Below the pieces are notes generated by a model. The model worked only from the letters and a program-made list of their open reading frames with translations, was not told the DNA's origin and ran no database searches. Made by a program: the position numbers and the translations under genes. Positions 32,005 to 42,407 of a stretch of 64,000 nucleotides of DNA are shown in pieces. Source of the stretch: Dendrophyllia cribrosa (Eukaryota > Cnidaria > Anthozoa > Scleractinia > Dendrophylliidae); contig JAJLRJ010000007.1 in the NCBI GenBank assembly GCA_024195265.1, positions 7,213,058-7,277,057 on the forward strand, read 5' to 3'. How positions within the stretch are numbered: position 1 is the first letter of the stretch; each line of letters starts with the position of its first letter.

Positions 32005-34665
32005 ATGTTATTATATATATATATAATATACACCTTCAAGACCTTCAAAACCGTCTACATTATTACCACTTTGCTCCTGTCCGCCTGGGAATCGTCACTC
32101 GTGATTGATCCGAAGATGTCCAATACAATTCCTATCGTAAGCCGTACAGCCAAGACTTGGAACAAACATACCAGGTATCAGCGTCACTACACTTTTCTTA
32201 AGAATTGCCATAAACACAATGTCATTCCTAAAGGCTTTAATCTGAAATTCAATCTGGCGCTTAACACAAACAACTATGAACTCAATGTGCGTTGTAATCG
32301 TGTACTTCATAATTCATCTCAAGAACTTTGCAACCTAGTGCTTAAATCCACGGAAGAAAAGATTAAAGATTTACAAAGAGAACTTCACGTTTGCAGAACA
32401 AACCTTTTCAGTCAACTCAATTGTGATTTTGCCTATAGAATTTGGAAATCGTTAGAATATGAAAACTTTATCTTGCACTACAATTTGAAAGAAATTGAAA
32501 GGAAAAAAATGAGGAAAACAGTTAGACCCCCAGCAATTTCGGACCACGAGAACGTCTACCACACCAACCAAAAAAAGCATACAAGACGCTTCAACAAGTT
32601 ACGAAGAATAGAAAGGAAGAGAACACAATTTTTTGCGAAACGCAAATCCACACCTTCTGTTGAGAATAGCAAGCTTCAGCATCTAAATCCAGTCAATCTG
32701 TCAGAGATTAGTCTGAGTGAGGACCAGAACAAGCTACTGCGTAAAGGGCCATCCTTTTGTCCTGCACCAAAAGATATCAATTGGCAAGAGGTTCATGATG
32801 ATTTGAAATCCTTTGAAGCTAGACTTAGAACTGCTGTCTTCTTTATGGAAAAGGAGCAAGGGGAGCCAGTCGTTAACACAGAAGGCCGTAGCTACCTGCC
32901 ACCAATACCAGGTAAAAAAGGCTGGAAACCACCAGTTTCTAAATTCCCGGAACTTGAACTTTTTTTATCAAACGTTAGAAAAGATGTTCTTAATCCTCGC
33001 AACACTAGAAGTGTTCGTGACAACTTATCTAAAGGGGAGCGTTCTGCGCTTAGGAAACTTAAGAATTCCGACGTAACTATTAGAATACAGGATAAGGGTT
33101 CCCGCTTTGTTTTGATTAATTCCGCAGAATATGAAAGTAAAATGCTTAGTCAGCTTAATAATCCATTACATTACAAATATTTACAATCAGATCCCACTGC
33201 CAAGCATCTAGGTTCAGTAGAACAGTGGTGTTCTAAATGGTTGCAAAAGGGTGAGATTTCACCAGAAATCGTTTCTTGGATTGTTAATAGAAAGGCTAGG
33301 CCCGGGGTTGCGTTCGGAAACATCAAAACGCATAAGAAAGACAACCCGCTTAGACTAATTACATCTTGTTGTGGGACGGCTATTGAGAACATATCAGCCT
33401 TTACGGAATTTTATTTGCAGCCGTTAGCTAGAAAACAACCATCTTTTGTCAAAGACACTACTGACCTATTGAACAGGATAGAGGAACTTAACAAACAGGG
33501 TCCTTTTCCCGAGGGCACCCTCTTAGTTTCTTGGGATGTGGTTTCAATGTTCCTGAATATTGATAACGAACTAGGTTTGGGGGCAGTTAAGAGAGCGCTT
33601 GAAACTAGAGATCAAATGCTACCATCATCCAGTTGCATTTTGGAAGCCGTGGAGATTTGCCTCAAAAGCAATCACTCGGTTTTCAACGAGAAATTTTATT
33701 TGCAAGTTCACGGTACTGCTATGGGGCCTAAAAATGCCTGTAGCTATGCCGATTTGGCCATGGGTGAAATACATGTAGATCACAAAGCTAAGTTTGGCGG
33801 CCCTATTAAACCTTCACAATGGTGGAGATATCGTGATGATATCTTTGATCTCTGGCAGCAAGGTCTTTCTGCGCTGAATTCTTTTACTGAGTACATCAAT
33901 TCACTGTATCCCACTATTAAATTTGAATTAGTTTTTTCTGAGAACAAACTTAATGTTTTAGATGTTACACTCCATCTTGTCGATGGTTTTATCCAGACTG
34001 ATGTTTATTCCAAACCTACTGATAGCCATTTGTATCTTTCTCCATCCAGTGCCCATCCTAAACATGTTTTCGAGGCAATCCCTTTTGGGGTTGCCTTGAG
34101 ACTGCGCAGAAATTGTTCAGAGGACGATTTTCTTACCAAAAGATTGGAGGAGTACAGGGGCTACCTGGTTGACCAGGGATATCCATTAGAATCTGTTTCC
34201 CGGCAATTTTCCAGAGCGACAGAAATTCCTAGAAGTGACTTGCTTAAACCTAAAGTTAGGGATTCCAAAAAAATTTTTCCTTTTGTTCTTACATATAATC
34301 CGAATTTACCATTCATAAATGGGTTGATTAGAAAACATTTCCATCTCTTGGAGTCATCCCCCAAACTTAAAGAGCTTTTTCCACCTAGTTCTATTATATC
34401 ATCTTATCGCAGACCTAAGAACCTAAAAGAAATTTTAGCACCTTCAAAGTGCAGAAACAGCCCGCAGCCGACAACGGATGCACAAGCACCCGGCTGTTAC
34501 AAATGCGATAAGACCAGATGTGACCTTTGCGAGAATTTCCTTGTCAGTTCTAAAACTTTTTTCAGCGTCCAAACTGGCAAAACATATAGTGTTCGACAAA
34601 GACTTTCGTGCAACTCCAATAATGTAATTTATTTGGTTCATTGCAAGAAATGCAATCTCCAATAA
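32005..34665 (+). CDS. Penelope-like reverse transcriptase, RT part of ORF
   Basis: The frame has 886 codons; the native start is more likely the ATG at 32116 (MSNTIPIV). It is the replicative enzyme of a Penelope-like element, copying element RNA into the genome. The N-terminal 300 residues are basic and helical; the RT domain follows, with motif A SWDVVSMF (catalytic Asp near residue 511), motif B GTAMGPKNACSYADLAMG and motif C YRDDI (residues 609-613, 33829-33843), the form typical of this family. A Cys-rich stretch (CYKCDKTRCDLC) precedes the VIYLVHC strand that begins the GIY-YIG domain. The frame stops at TAA 34663-34665 in the middle of that domain; a 1-base shift restores it, so the protein is broken between RT and nuclease. 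Otherwise it has no internal stop. Confidence 0.9.
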   Translation: MLLYIYIIYTFKTFKTVYIITTLLLSAWESSLVIDPKMSNTIPIVSRTAKTWNKHTRYQRHYTFLKNCHKHNVIPKGFNLKFNLALNTNNYELNVRCNRVLHNSSQELCNLVLKSTEEKIKDLQRELHVCRTNLFSQLNCDFAYRIWKSLEYENFILHYNLKEIERKKMRKTVRPPAISDHENVYHTNQKKHTRRFNKLRRIERKRTQFFAKRKSTPSVENSKLQHLNPVNLSEISLSEDQNKLLRKGPSFCPAPKDINWQEVHDDLKSFEARLRTAVFFMEKEQGEPVVNTEGRSYLPPIPGKKGWKPPVSKFPELELFLSNVRKDVLNPRNTRSVRDNLSKGERSALRKLKNSDVTIRIQDKGSRFVLINSAEYESKMLSQLNNPLHYKYLQSDPTAKHLGSVEQWCSKWLQKGEISPEIVSWIVNRKARPGVAFGNIKTHKKDNPLRLITSCCGTAIENISAFTEFYLQPLARKQPSFVKDTTDLLNRIEELNKQGPFPEGTLLVSWDVVSMFLNIDNELGLGAVKRALETRDQMLPSSSCILEAVEICLKSNHSVFNEKFYLQVHGTAMGPKNACSYADLAMGEIHVDHKAKFGGPIKPSQWWRYRDDIFDLWQQGLSALNSFTEYINSLYPTIKFELVFSENKLNVLDVTLHLVDGFIQTDVYSKPTDSHLYLSPSSAHPKHVFEAIPFGVALRLRRNCSEDDFLTKRLEEYRGYLVDQGYPLESVSRQFSRATEIPRSDLLKPKVRDSKKIFPFVLTYNPNLPFINGLIRKHFHLLESSPKLKELFPPSSIISSYRRPKNLKEILAPSKCRNSPQPTTDAQAPGCYKCDKTRCDLCENFLVSSKTFFSVQTGKTYSVRQRLSCNSNNVIYLVHCKKCNLQ

Positions 34666-34960
34666 TTATGTTGGATCTACCACTACTGAATTTAAAGTTA
34701 GATTTAGGAACCACAAATCTACTATGAAAACAAACAAGAAAACCTGCGAGGTCGCCATACACTTCAACAGAACGCCACACATTCTATCAGATTTCACTTT
34801 TCAATGCATAGACCAAATTTATACAAACACAAATCAAGACACAGAAAAATTACTTGTCACTAAAGAAGCGTACTGGAGTGCGAAGCTATTTTCCCTTTCG
34901 CCTTTTGGGCTAAATAAAAGACAGGAATTTCATTCAAAAAATCGTATTCATTACAATTAA
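34664..34960 (+). pseudogene. Penelope-like GIY-YIG endonuclease, frameshifted part
   Basis: Ninety-nine codons in the +1 frame relative to the RT ORF. It opens NYVGSTTTEFKVRFRNH: YVG is the YIG half of the motif and the Arg in KVRFRNH matches the catalytic Arg. The GIY half (VIYLVHC) is in the upstream frame. In the family this nuclease nicks target DNA for priming. It ends at a TAA at 34958-34960. The split is by one nucleotide; a sequencing or assembly error in the AATAATTA run is possible. Confidence 0.85.
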
Positions 34961-35459
34961 ATTCAGGGAGTTTTATCACTAGGTTGCGATTTTCTTATAG
35001 TTGACTTTTAGCATTAATTTTTATATTTTTATCGCCTTTTGTAATTGTCTTAGCGTTCAAGGGCCTCGTTCGGGGAATGTTATTTTTGTGCTGGCCTCGT
35101 CACTCAAAGGCTCTGAGTGCGGAATTTATTACTCTGTTTAAGGACCCTGCTCAGGGATTTTGTTGTGATCTTGGCTGGTATGATTATTCAAAGCCCTGAA
35201 TGGGAACGTATTACGTTAGGGCAATTGCATAACTTTTTACATCTATTTTTGATTGTCTTTCTTAGTAATTATACCTTCTATTGTTATGTTACCGTAGCTC
35301 ATTAGTATATTTGTGGTTTTCCTTTAGTCTAGTTTCGTTATCACTTCTATTATTGTATTACTTTTGTATTTTTGCTTTTATTATTTTTGTTACGTAATTT
35401 ATCAGTAGTTTAATGTTAAGTCATTGTTGTAACCGTATTTAAGTCTCATGTGTAACTGT

Positions 35460-35505
35460 CCGGCTGTACAGCTGATGAAGGTCGAGAGACCGAAACGTTT
35501 TTTAA
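35460..35505 (+). ncRNA. Hammerhead-like core in PLE 3' region
   Basis: CTGATGA (35472-35478), a stem GGTC/GACC closed by a GAGA tetraloop, then GAAAC (35492-35496) and GTT. This is the exact conserved core of a hammerhead ribozyme, placed where Penelope-like elements carry it. I could not confirm stem I by eye, so activity is open. Confidence 0.6.
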
Positions 35506-35661
35506 CTAAATTTTTACAATCTTTTTATACCAAAAGTTGTCCATTTTCGGTCTTTTTAACTAGTTTTTTATTATATCCACCGAATCCGGACTGTGAATCC
35601 ATTATTGTGATCCTTTTGGTATGTGACATCTTTCGTTGGCTCAGGCAGCACCTTCAAAACC

Positions 35662-35664
<3 letters not shown>

Positions 35665-35748
<84 letters not shown>

Positions 35749-35757
35749 ATATTATGT
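35665..35757. repeat. TA microsatellite
   Basis: More than 35 TA dinucleotides in the 3' part of the Penelope-like element. The length is likely variable. Confidence 0.95.
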
Positions 35758-35814
35758 TATAAATACCTTAAATAAATACCTTAAAATACCTTAGAACAAA
35801 TAAATAAAAAATAC

Positions 35815-35829
35815 GTCATCCGTGCCAAC
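35815..35829. repeat. Target site duplication, right copy
   Basis: GTCATCCGTGCCAAC, identical to 31821-31835. Confidence 0.9.
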
Positions 35830-36760
35830 AGTTTGCTACTGATCTTCTTCATGACTTACAATAGGGATACTGCCTTGGTTACAATGGCCCCTGTTCCGCA
35901 AGAATCACAGCCAATTTAAAATCAGCTCTGCTTCATCCACACGCCATATCCAAGGCCTTGGTGAAGGAAGTTTCTCGCGGCCACACAGCTGGTCCCTTCC
36001 TGGAACCGCCAATCCATAATCTCCAGTGTTCCCCCCTGGGGGTCGTACCGAAAAAAGATGGCACATGGCGGTTAATCATGGACCTGTCTTCTCCTCATGG
36101 TCACTCCATTAATGACCATATATCTAAAGAATATTACATGTTACATTATGCAGCCTTCAACCAAGCCCTCTTCCTTGTTTCTTTTCATGGCAGGAACGCT
36201 CTCATGGCAAAGCTTGATACATGTATCAAGCACGCGTTTTGCCTTTGCCCAGTTCGTTTGGCTGACCGCGAACTTCTTGGGATCCACTGGAATGGTCAAT
36301 TCTACGTCGATCTTCGTTTACCATTTGGCTTGCGCTCATCGCCTTACCTTTTCAATCGTCTTGCTGATGCCTTTGAATGGATTTTGAAGAACAACTACCA
36401 TATCCCTGACCCGATGCATTACCTGGATGACTACTTTATCGTTGGTCCTTCCCTATCTGCACCACCAACACCAAGACTATTGTACACGTGGCTTTCAGGT
36501 TAGGAATTCCTCTCGCTCCAGATAAGCTGGAAGGCCCGGCTACTCGCCTGCTCTTCCTTGGCATCCTGATTGATACCACCTGCCTGATCAAAAACTTGAG
36601 GAACTGCTTGTGGAGCTTCAGTTGTGGTCTTCCTGTAAAAAAATGCCGGAAGCGTGAATTTCTCTCCCTGATTGGCAAACTGCACTTCGCTTGCCGCATT
36701 ATTCCTGCCAGCCGCATATTCCTTCGTCGCCTCATCGACTTAAGTATGACAGCGAGCGAG
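35830..36760 (+). pseudogene. DIRS-like reverse transcriptase, main piece
   Basis: Continues the frame from 31835 with a stop at TAG 35862-35864, then an open frame from ATG 35958. RT hallmarks: NLQCSPLGVVPKKDGTWRLIMDLS, AKLDTCIKHAF, LPFGLRSSPYLFNRLAD and the catalytic YLDD (36420-36431). Near 36490 a frameshift moves the thumb region (GIPLAPDKLEGPATRLLFLGILID) to another frame, ending in RIFLRRLIDLSMTASEA. The family then continues into RNase H, which is missing here: the reading frame passes directly into a LINE fragment. Order and motifs fit a DIRS/tyrosine-recombinase retrotransposon. Non-functional. Confidence 0.85.
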
Positions 36761-36764
36761 GCCT

Positions 36765-37466
36765 TATATAAGGTGGTCTCTACTCTGAAACAGTATAAGA
36801 AAGTATGTCCACCCACTTGCGGAAGTGACAGCTCAAAAGATAGAACTAAAATTCTTGAATCTCAATGCCAAAAAGTGTACCAATGCCTCCTTGAAAAAAA
36901 GGCCACCACACCAATTAAGAGCCAAGGCAAATGGTTGACGGAGGAAGCAACAGCGGGGAACATGATAATAAACTGGGAAAATACTTATTTGTTAGCATTT
37001 ATGTGCACTAAGGAAACAAAGTTAAGAGAGTTTCAATTTAAACTTCTCCATAGACGAATTGCAATCAACGATTTCCTTTACAAAATAGGAGTTAAACAAA
37101 CTGACTCGTGCACCTTCTGTGGAGAAGCAACCGAAAACCTGATTCACTTATTCTGGAGCTGTGAATATTCCAGTGCCTTTAGGAAAAATTGTGCTGAGTG
37201 GATTTTGCAAAACATTTCTAAAGTTGAAAAATTTGACCTTTCCACATCTCTTATTCTTGGCTTAGTTACTGATACAAAAGACCTACAGTACACCATCTAC
37301 TGCTTATCGCAAGGCACTATATTTACACCTGCAAAATAAGAGAATCTCACCCAAATGTACAGATGAACATACAAAGAGTTCAAAATACAATGAAAATAGA
37401 AAGGCAAATCGCAAAAGATATCAGCTCCTTGGATAATTTCAATAAGAAGTGGTCTCGATTAAAAGC
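36765..37466 (+). pseudogene. L1/Tx1-like LINE ORF2 3' fragment inside DIRS
   Basis: In the frame that carries the DIRS RT end, the protein changes abruptly to the C-terminal region of a LINE ORF2: TKLREFQFKLLHRRIAIND, then a Cys/His cluster CTFCGEATENLIHLFWSC (CCHC type). After a stop at 37337-37339 a further frame (37363 on) has KIERQIAKDIS...FNKKWSRL, the usual extreme C-terminus. It is 5'-truncated, in the same orientation as the host element. I found no clear target duplication, and the exact borders are uncertain by about 20 bp. Confidence 0.72.
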
Positions 37467-37539
37467 TGGCCCCAGCAGCAGACTCGTCACCAACAACTGT
37501 TCCTCCATCAGTCAAGACCCTCCGGAGCATCGATTAACT

Positions 37540-38536
37540 TTCCTCAGTCCAGTCACAAGCTATTGCAAACTCCACTCGCCGCACATACTTGGCTGGTATT
37601 CGCAGGTTCACCACTTTCTGCAATTCCAAACAGTGGCAAACCTTTCCAGCCACAGAGTCAACACTGTGTCATTTTGCTGCCTTCCTTGCTGACCAGGTCA
37701 GTTATAAAACCAGCTAGTTGTACATGGCAGGCATACATTTTGCTCACATTGAGAACAGTCTATCAGACCCCTTCCAGGATGCCCCACTACTCCACCTCCT
37801 CATTTGTGGCATTAAACACAGTGTAGGCATCTTCTCTAAACATCGCCTCCCCATCACCATGGCACTTCTCCGCCAGCTCAAGACTGAGTTAGCATGAGCT
37901 CAAGACTTCCTACCTCATGATAAATTAATGCTCTGGTCCGCCTTTATTTTGGCCTTTTATGGTTTTCTTAGTTCCAGCGAGTTTACTTCCCCATCCATGA
38001 CACAGTTTAATCCACTTGATGTGCATCTCAGCCAAGCCGACATTTCCTTCTTGTCTGATGGCATCTTAACTTTGCAATTGAAGGTCTCAAAAACGGACCC
38101 GTACCGACAAGGCTGTTCCCTTTTGTTAGCTCTGTCTGGCCATTCTGTCTGTGCAGTCCAAGCACTTCGCGAGTATTTGGCGCTGCAATCATCCACTAAT
38201 GAAGCTCCACTCTATGCATTCCAGTCTGGTCTTTACCTAACTAGGGCAAAAGTAACATCAGTCCTCCGCCTCCTTCTCCAGTGTATCGGTGTTCCAACAG
38301 AGCTCTATGCCTCTCACAGCTTTCGGATTGGGGCAGCTACAACAGCCGCAGCAGCTGGTTTACCTCCCTGGCTCATTCAGACACTTAGGCAGTGGTCCAG
38401 CAACTGCTTCTCACTATACATCAGAACACCACCTTCCATTCTTCAGAAAGGACCCAGTCTACTAGCCACAACCACCACCACAGCACAGAGCATCTGGAAC
38501 CGGCAAGAAGGACATCGCACTTCTACAGTCTCATAA
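37540..38536 (+). pseudogene. DIRS-like tyrosine recombinase
   Basis: One frame runs from about 37540 (AIANSTRRTYLAGIRRFTTFC, the SAM-like core-binding domain) through TLCHFAAFLADQ, ICGIKHSVGIFSKHRLPIT, LWSAFILAFYGFL and the catalytic domain to a TAA at 38536. It has two internal stops, TAG 37715-37717 and TGA 37895-37897; the intact part is 37928-38536. Catalytic signature: HSFRIGAATTAAAAGLP (His and second Arg) and the nucleophile region SLYIRTP are present. The first Arg, usually in an R-x-x-E context, reads SSSE, so it is probably lost. This recombinase would integrate the circular cDNA of a DIRS element. Confidence 0.85.
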
Positions 38537-39010
38537 TTTAGAGTCATAAAGGCAGTATTACTACCCTGACCCCACCTTAACCTTACACTAGCCGGGTGTG
38601 GCATGCGCTACACTCATTGGCTCATCCCTTAGTTTTATTGCTTTTTACCAGGTGTGGAATGCCCCACACTTGTTGGCTCATCCATTACTGGTGGGATGTG
38701 TTGCTGCCACCCCTTTTATATTTCATTTGCAGGGTGTGTCGCTGCCACCCTTAGTTTAGTCCAAGGTGCACCCAAGAACCTTGGTCCCGTTTACTGCCAT
38801 ACATTTTGTGGTTCTCTTGTGTACTTGTAAGCGGGAAAGTTGTTAACAGTAGTTTTTAGAAATATTTAGAAAACTCCGCCACATTCGCACATTCGGTCAA
38901 GCAATTGTGCGAGAAATTCTTCAACATGTGCTGAACAAATTTGCCTGCATGGTTAATAGTTTCCTCAATGCGATAATTAAACGTATTTTGCTCTTGAGAC
39001 TAAACTAATA
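38537..39010. other. Probable DIRS 3' non-coding region and intron
   Basis: Contains repeated GTGTGG(C/A)ATG...CACTxxTTGGCTCATCC words (about 38596 and 38651) and GCTGCCACCC twice (38712, 38742), as expected for the complex terminal repeats of DIRS elements. I could not pair them with the 5' end, so the boundary is unknown. Confidence 0.4.
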
Positions 39011-39480
39011 TTTATTTAAGTAACAATCCGTGTAAGAAGCGGGCAATTCTCTATTGTTCCGATGCATTTCGCTTTCCCCACATAAGAATGTTTAGATTTT
39101 CGTACTGAGAATACGTCAACCTATGGACAACATGGTTTTGAAATAAAATTTACTGAAACTTTATTTTAAAGCGATGTTTCTTTTGTGTTACAAGATTTCA
39201 TCCAATCGTGAGACTCCAAAACAATGGCCAAGAAAGACTTCTAATTTTCCATGTTCCCCTTATAGAATTTTTGTTGCATAAAAAATCACAATAGTTTTCA
39301 CTAAAAGGGAATCAATTAGTAAACTAGAGATAAATAAATGCGCTGCCTGATGAAGTTATGGTAGATTTTCATGTTTTAACCAATGAGGTGGACGGTTTCA
39401 ACAATGGCACAATTCACACCTTTCTGCATTCCGTGGATTTGGGTTGCCTACTTCTTACACGGATTGTTACTTAAATAAAA
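39011..39480. mobile_element. TIR element, 470 bp, 30-bp ends
   Basis: TTTATTTAAGTAACAATCCG...TGTAAGAAG at the left matches the complement of CTTCTTACACGGATTGTTAC...TTAAATAAAA at the right. No coding capacity. Confidence 0.85.
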
Positions 39481-40496
39481 CTTTCAACTGATAGAATTTG
39501 TTGTCTTTTTTCCTGTTTTTGTTATTTTAAGAATTGGTCTGAAAAGCGATCCTTTGTAAACAAAACCAGATTTGCATTTCGCAGTGCTAATTTCCCTTGC
39601 TTTGCAAAATCCATTATTTTTACTTTCAAGTTAATGTTTTAGGCTGTTTTTCATACTCAACCTATGCTGTATGTTTCTTATTCAAAAATTGTTCACACTA
39701 CATGTAATTATTCTGGACTGAGATGCTGTTTTTTCAAGGCTGTGTTCACTTTTATGTTTTGTGCACATTGCCCAGTTTATTTTCGTTTCTTGATTCCCTG
39801 GGCTTGATTAGCATTGATTTGTCCAAAGACTGAGAAATCGCACCGGAGTCGGTCGATTTTAACTGATTTCATTGCTTTTGAAAGTAGTCTTTTCAAATGT
39901 AACAGAAATAATTCACAGTTTGGAAAGTATTTTGAAGACGAGTGTGGATTTGATTGGAAATCAATAAATTAAATAGAAAACTTGGTAGCTTCAATCAACG
40001 TGTCTCAGCATGTTCTTGAGGGATGGTACAATGACTGTGTGTCATGCAAAATTCCTTGGGGGGAGGGGTTGTGTGACTTGTTTAAAATAAACATAAAACT
40101 TTCTTACGCATGTGCATGAGTATAGGCTGCTGGGGGCCTCTTGTTTTGAAGAAAATCGGTTCATATTTATTAATCCATGCTACATTTAACTAGGAGATAC
40201 AAAAAGAACTATTGCTAAAGAGTAAAAAACAAAGAAGTTGTTACCCAAAGTTTCCCGTTGTAAAATTGCATCCAGGTCACAGATTAGAACATTTTGCATT
40301 TTGAGCGAGTAACCTCAAGTAGTCAAGAGTAACATGTACGATGAAGTTAAACTCACAAGCTTTTTATTGCTGGTGGATGGTGATTCTTTCCCATGTATCA
40401 GCTTACAGTGTATTTTGTGTGACCCCTTGGCCTTTGTAGGGCTGCTCTTTTGCTATAAATGAAACATGCAATAAAATTAATGTTGATCTATTGCAG
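39481..40496. other. End of intron 24, nothing clear
   Basis: Mostly unassigned. ACTTTCTTACGCATGTGCATGAGTATAGGCTGC(T)GGGGGCCTCTTGTTTT at 40100-40146 recurs diverged at 21260-21312, a dispersed repeat. Confidence 0.5.
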
Positions 40497-40550
40497 GGTA
40501 ACGATGGCGCTCCTGGACCTATTGGCGACCCAGGTTTAGAAGGACCCCAG
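40497..40550 (+). CDS. Collagen exon 25 (54 bp)
   Basis: GNDGAPGPIGDPGLEGPQ, residues 463-480; acceptor tgcag, donor gtaagg. Phase and triplet register are kept across the 11.3-kb intron. Confidence 0.94.
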
Positions 40551-40894
40551 GTAAGGACTACCAGTGTCTAAACAAGCAATCGTACTGTTAATAACTAGTT
40601 AATTCAATTTCTTTTAAGTGAATAAAACTGTTACATTCCATTTCAGGAACTGTTAAATCACTCAAGATATAGATAATGAATATCGATTTTATAACATACA
40701 TGTAAGTCTTACATAAGCTGAGTGACTGGTGGTTTGATGTGCCAGACGAGTACATTTCCATTTTAACTGCTGCAAAAGTTAACTGACAATGTTGTTAACT
40801 TTTTTACTTTAAACGTATATATTAATATCCTGGGAGGCCCACCTCCGGAATCACATAAATCACATCTTAGATTGCCAAGTTGCCAGCATAGTTG

Positions 40895-40966
40895 TCCTGA
40901 TGGTGTAGTGGTTATCACGCCTAACTAGTATGCATGAGGACGTGGGTTCAAATACCACTCAGGGCA
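40895..40966 (+). pseudogene. tRNA-like sequence (Val-like), pseudogene or SINE head
   Basis: A box TGGTGTAGTGGTTATCACGC and B box GGGTTCAAATACC with a GTGG/CCAC T-stem. The acceptor CCTGA pairs with TCAGG. The 5' half resembles eukaryotic tRNA-Val, but the anticodon stem does not fold, so it is not a functional tRNA. Confidence 0.65.
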
Positions 40967-41681
40967 AATTTTCTTTCAAACATTTACTCATATATTAGTT
41001 GGGATTTTTTTTAATCACGAAGACACGCTATTAATGGTATACGTCAGGACCATTTGTCAATCAACTGCCTTCGCCTACGGACCTCTGTGAAAATTTGTGG
41101 AGAATAATGACAGCTTTTCAGCAATCTGTCTGTGTGGTTTACTTGCGTTTGTTTGTACTAGTCGCTTTTGGCAAACCCCATAACATTTTCAACACAACGG
41201 ACGAATTTGTTGAGGTTTGTATCCTTGGAATTCCTTTGAGAATTTTGAACTTTTATGGCACTAATTTCAGAATAAAAACAATAAAAATTAGCTCACTCGA
41301 GCTGAAACAGGGGCGGAGCTATTCCTTTTATAGCGCGTCTTTGTGTTAAACTTTTGGTTTTCAGCAAAATTGAAAGTTGTGGGTTCTGTTAAGTCTTATT
41401 AATTTTGGTACCTTCAAGATAACGCTTAACAATCGTCTTATCTATTATTATTTTTTGCTTATTGTGTTTCACAATAAAAAATGCTTCCTAATCTTGTGAA
41501 CACCAGCTTTTTTGATATTTTCGTCAACACCAAATTAGCCGTCCTGTACATTTTTCAGGGGTACCGCTTGGCTGAAAACTGGTGCCGACTCCAGATGCTT
41601 GTTCTTATGCTCAGACCCCTCCCACCTGCACTATTTTAATCTGTGATAACTATTAGTTTATTTTTTGTATTCCTGTTACAG

Positions 41682-41735
41682 GGACAGGATGGAACACCAG
41701 GAGCTACTGGAAAGCGCGGAGAACGGGGAGAAACA
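41682..41735 (+). CDS. Collagen exon 26 (54 bp)
   Basis: GQDGTPGATGKRGERGET, residues 481-498; acceptor tacag, donor gtaaga. Confidence 0.94.
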
Positions 41736-42353
41736 GTAAGAGCTCTAACATTTTATTTTGTCTTACAGTACCAATACATTTTACAGGAGCAGTATCACAG
41801 GGATTTACTGTTTTCCTGGTCTTGCTGGACATTTGCCTAACTACAAGTCATTTCCTTATACAATGAACAATGAGAGGAAGATGTCAGGCAGTTCCTTGTT
41901 AAAGAGAGAACAAACTGCAGTAATAAATGTTTTCAGTTTCTGTCCTGGCCATCTGCATCCAAAGAAAGTAACAGTTTTTCTATTACACTTGTTTGTAATA
42001 GTAACCAAAATTGGAACATTGTTTTTGGGTTTAAATTTATGCAAAATAATATGTTTTTGGCTTTTCAAAGTGATAGCAATATATTTATAGCATATATTGC
42101 CCCTTTGAATGATTTGGTTCTAATAGTTCTTCCCTGAAGACGGTATTTTTGGAAATTGTGGCAGAAAAGTGAATTATATGGCTTGTTAATTTCTGAGCAT
42201 TTTTCTGACTATTTGCCTCTATAATAATAATTATTGTAAATTAGAACATGTATTCGTGGATATGACTGTTTGAAAGCAATTGATTTTAATTAAATATAAG
42301 TAACAACATCTTAGCCCTTGACCTAGTTCTCTTGGTGTTTTGTCTGTTTTCAG
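41736..42353. other. Intron 26, nothing recognised
   Basis: AT-rich intron. Open frames on both strands (41758-42090, 41856-42068) show no family signal. Confidence 0.55.
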
Positions 42354-42407
42354 GGAAGTCGTGGACCACAAGGAGCCACCGGAGCGTCAGGCCTCCCTGG
42401 AGCTTTG
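42354..42407 (+). CDS. Collagen exon 27 (54 bp)
   Basis: GSRGPQGATGASGLPGAL, residues 499-516; acceptor ttcag, donor gtttgt (weak). Confidence 0.92.

Larger units (their letters stand above)
31836..35814 (+). mobile_element. Penelope-like retroelement, near complete, 3979 bp
   Basis: Bounded by identical 15-bp direct repeats inside a DIRS-like ORF. It contains an AT-rich 5' leader, one long RT ORF, a GIY-YIG endonuclease in the next frame, a hammerhead-like motif (35460-35505), a CACCTTCAAAACCGTCTA block that also occurs in the leader (32031-32058, imperfect), a TA microsatellite and an AT-rich end with repeated AATACCTT words. Penelope-like elements prime on target DNA and give variable duplications, which fits. 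No complete second ORF copy or full pLTR pair is seen. Confidence 0.88.

Noticed and set aside
36436..36816. 126-codon minus-strand frame
   Set aside because: Shadow of the DIRS reverse transcriptase on the opposite strand.
29233..40496. A further collagen exon hidden in the long intron
   Set aside because: I looked for AG-flanked phase-0 Gly-X-Y blocks and found none; a diverged exon cannot be fully excluded without transcripts.
40895..40966. Functional tRNA-Val gene
   Set aside because: A and B boxes are present but the anticodon stem cannot fold; called tRNA-like pseudogene or SINE head.
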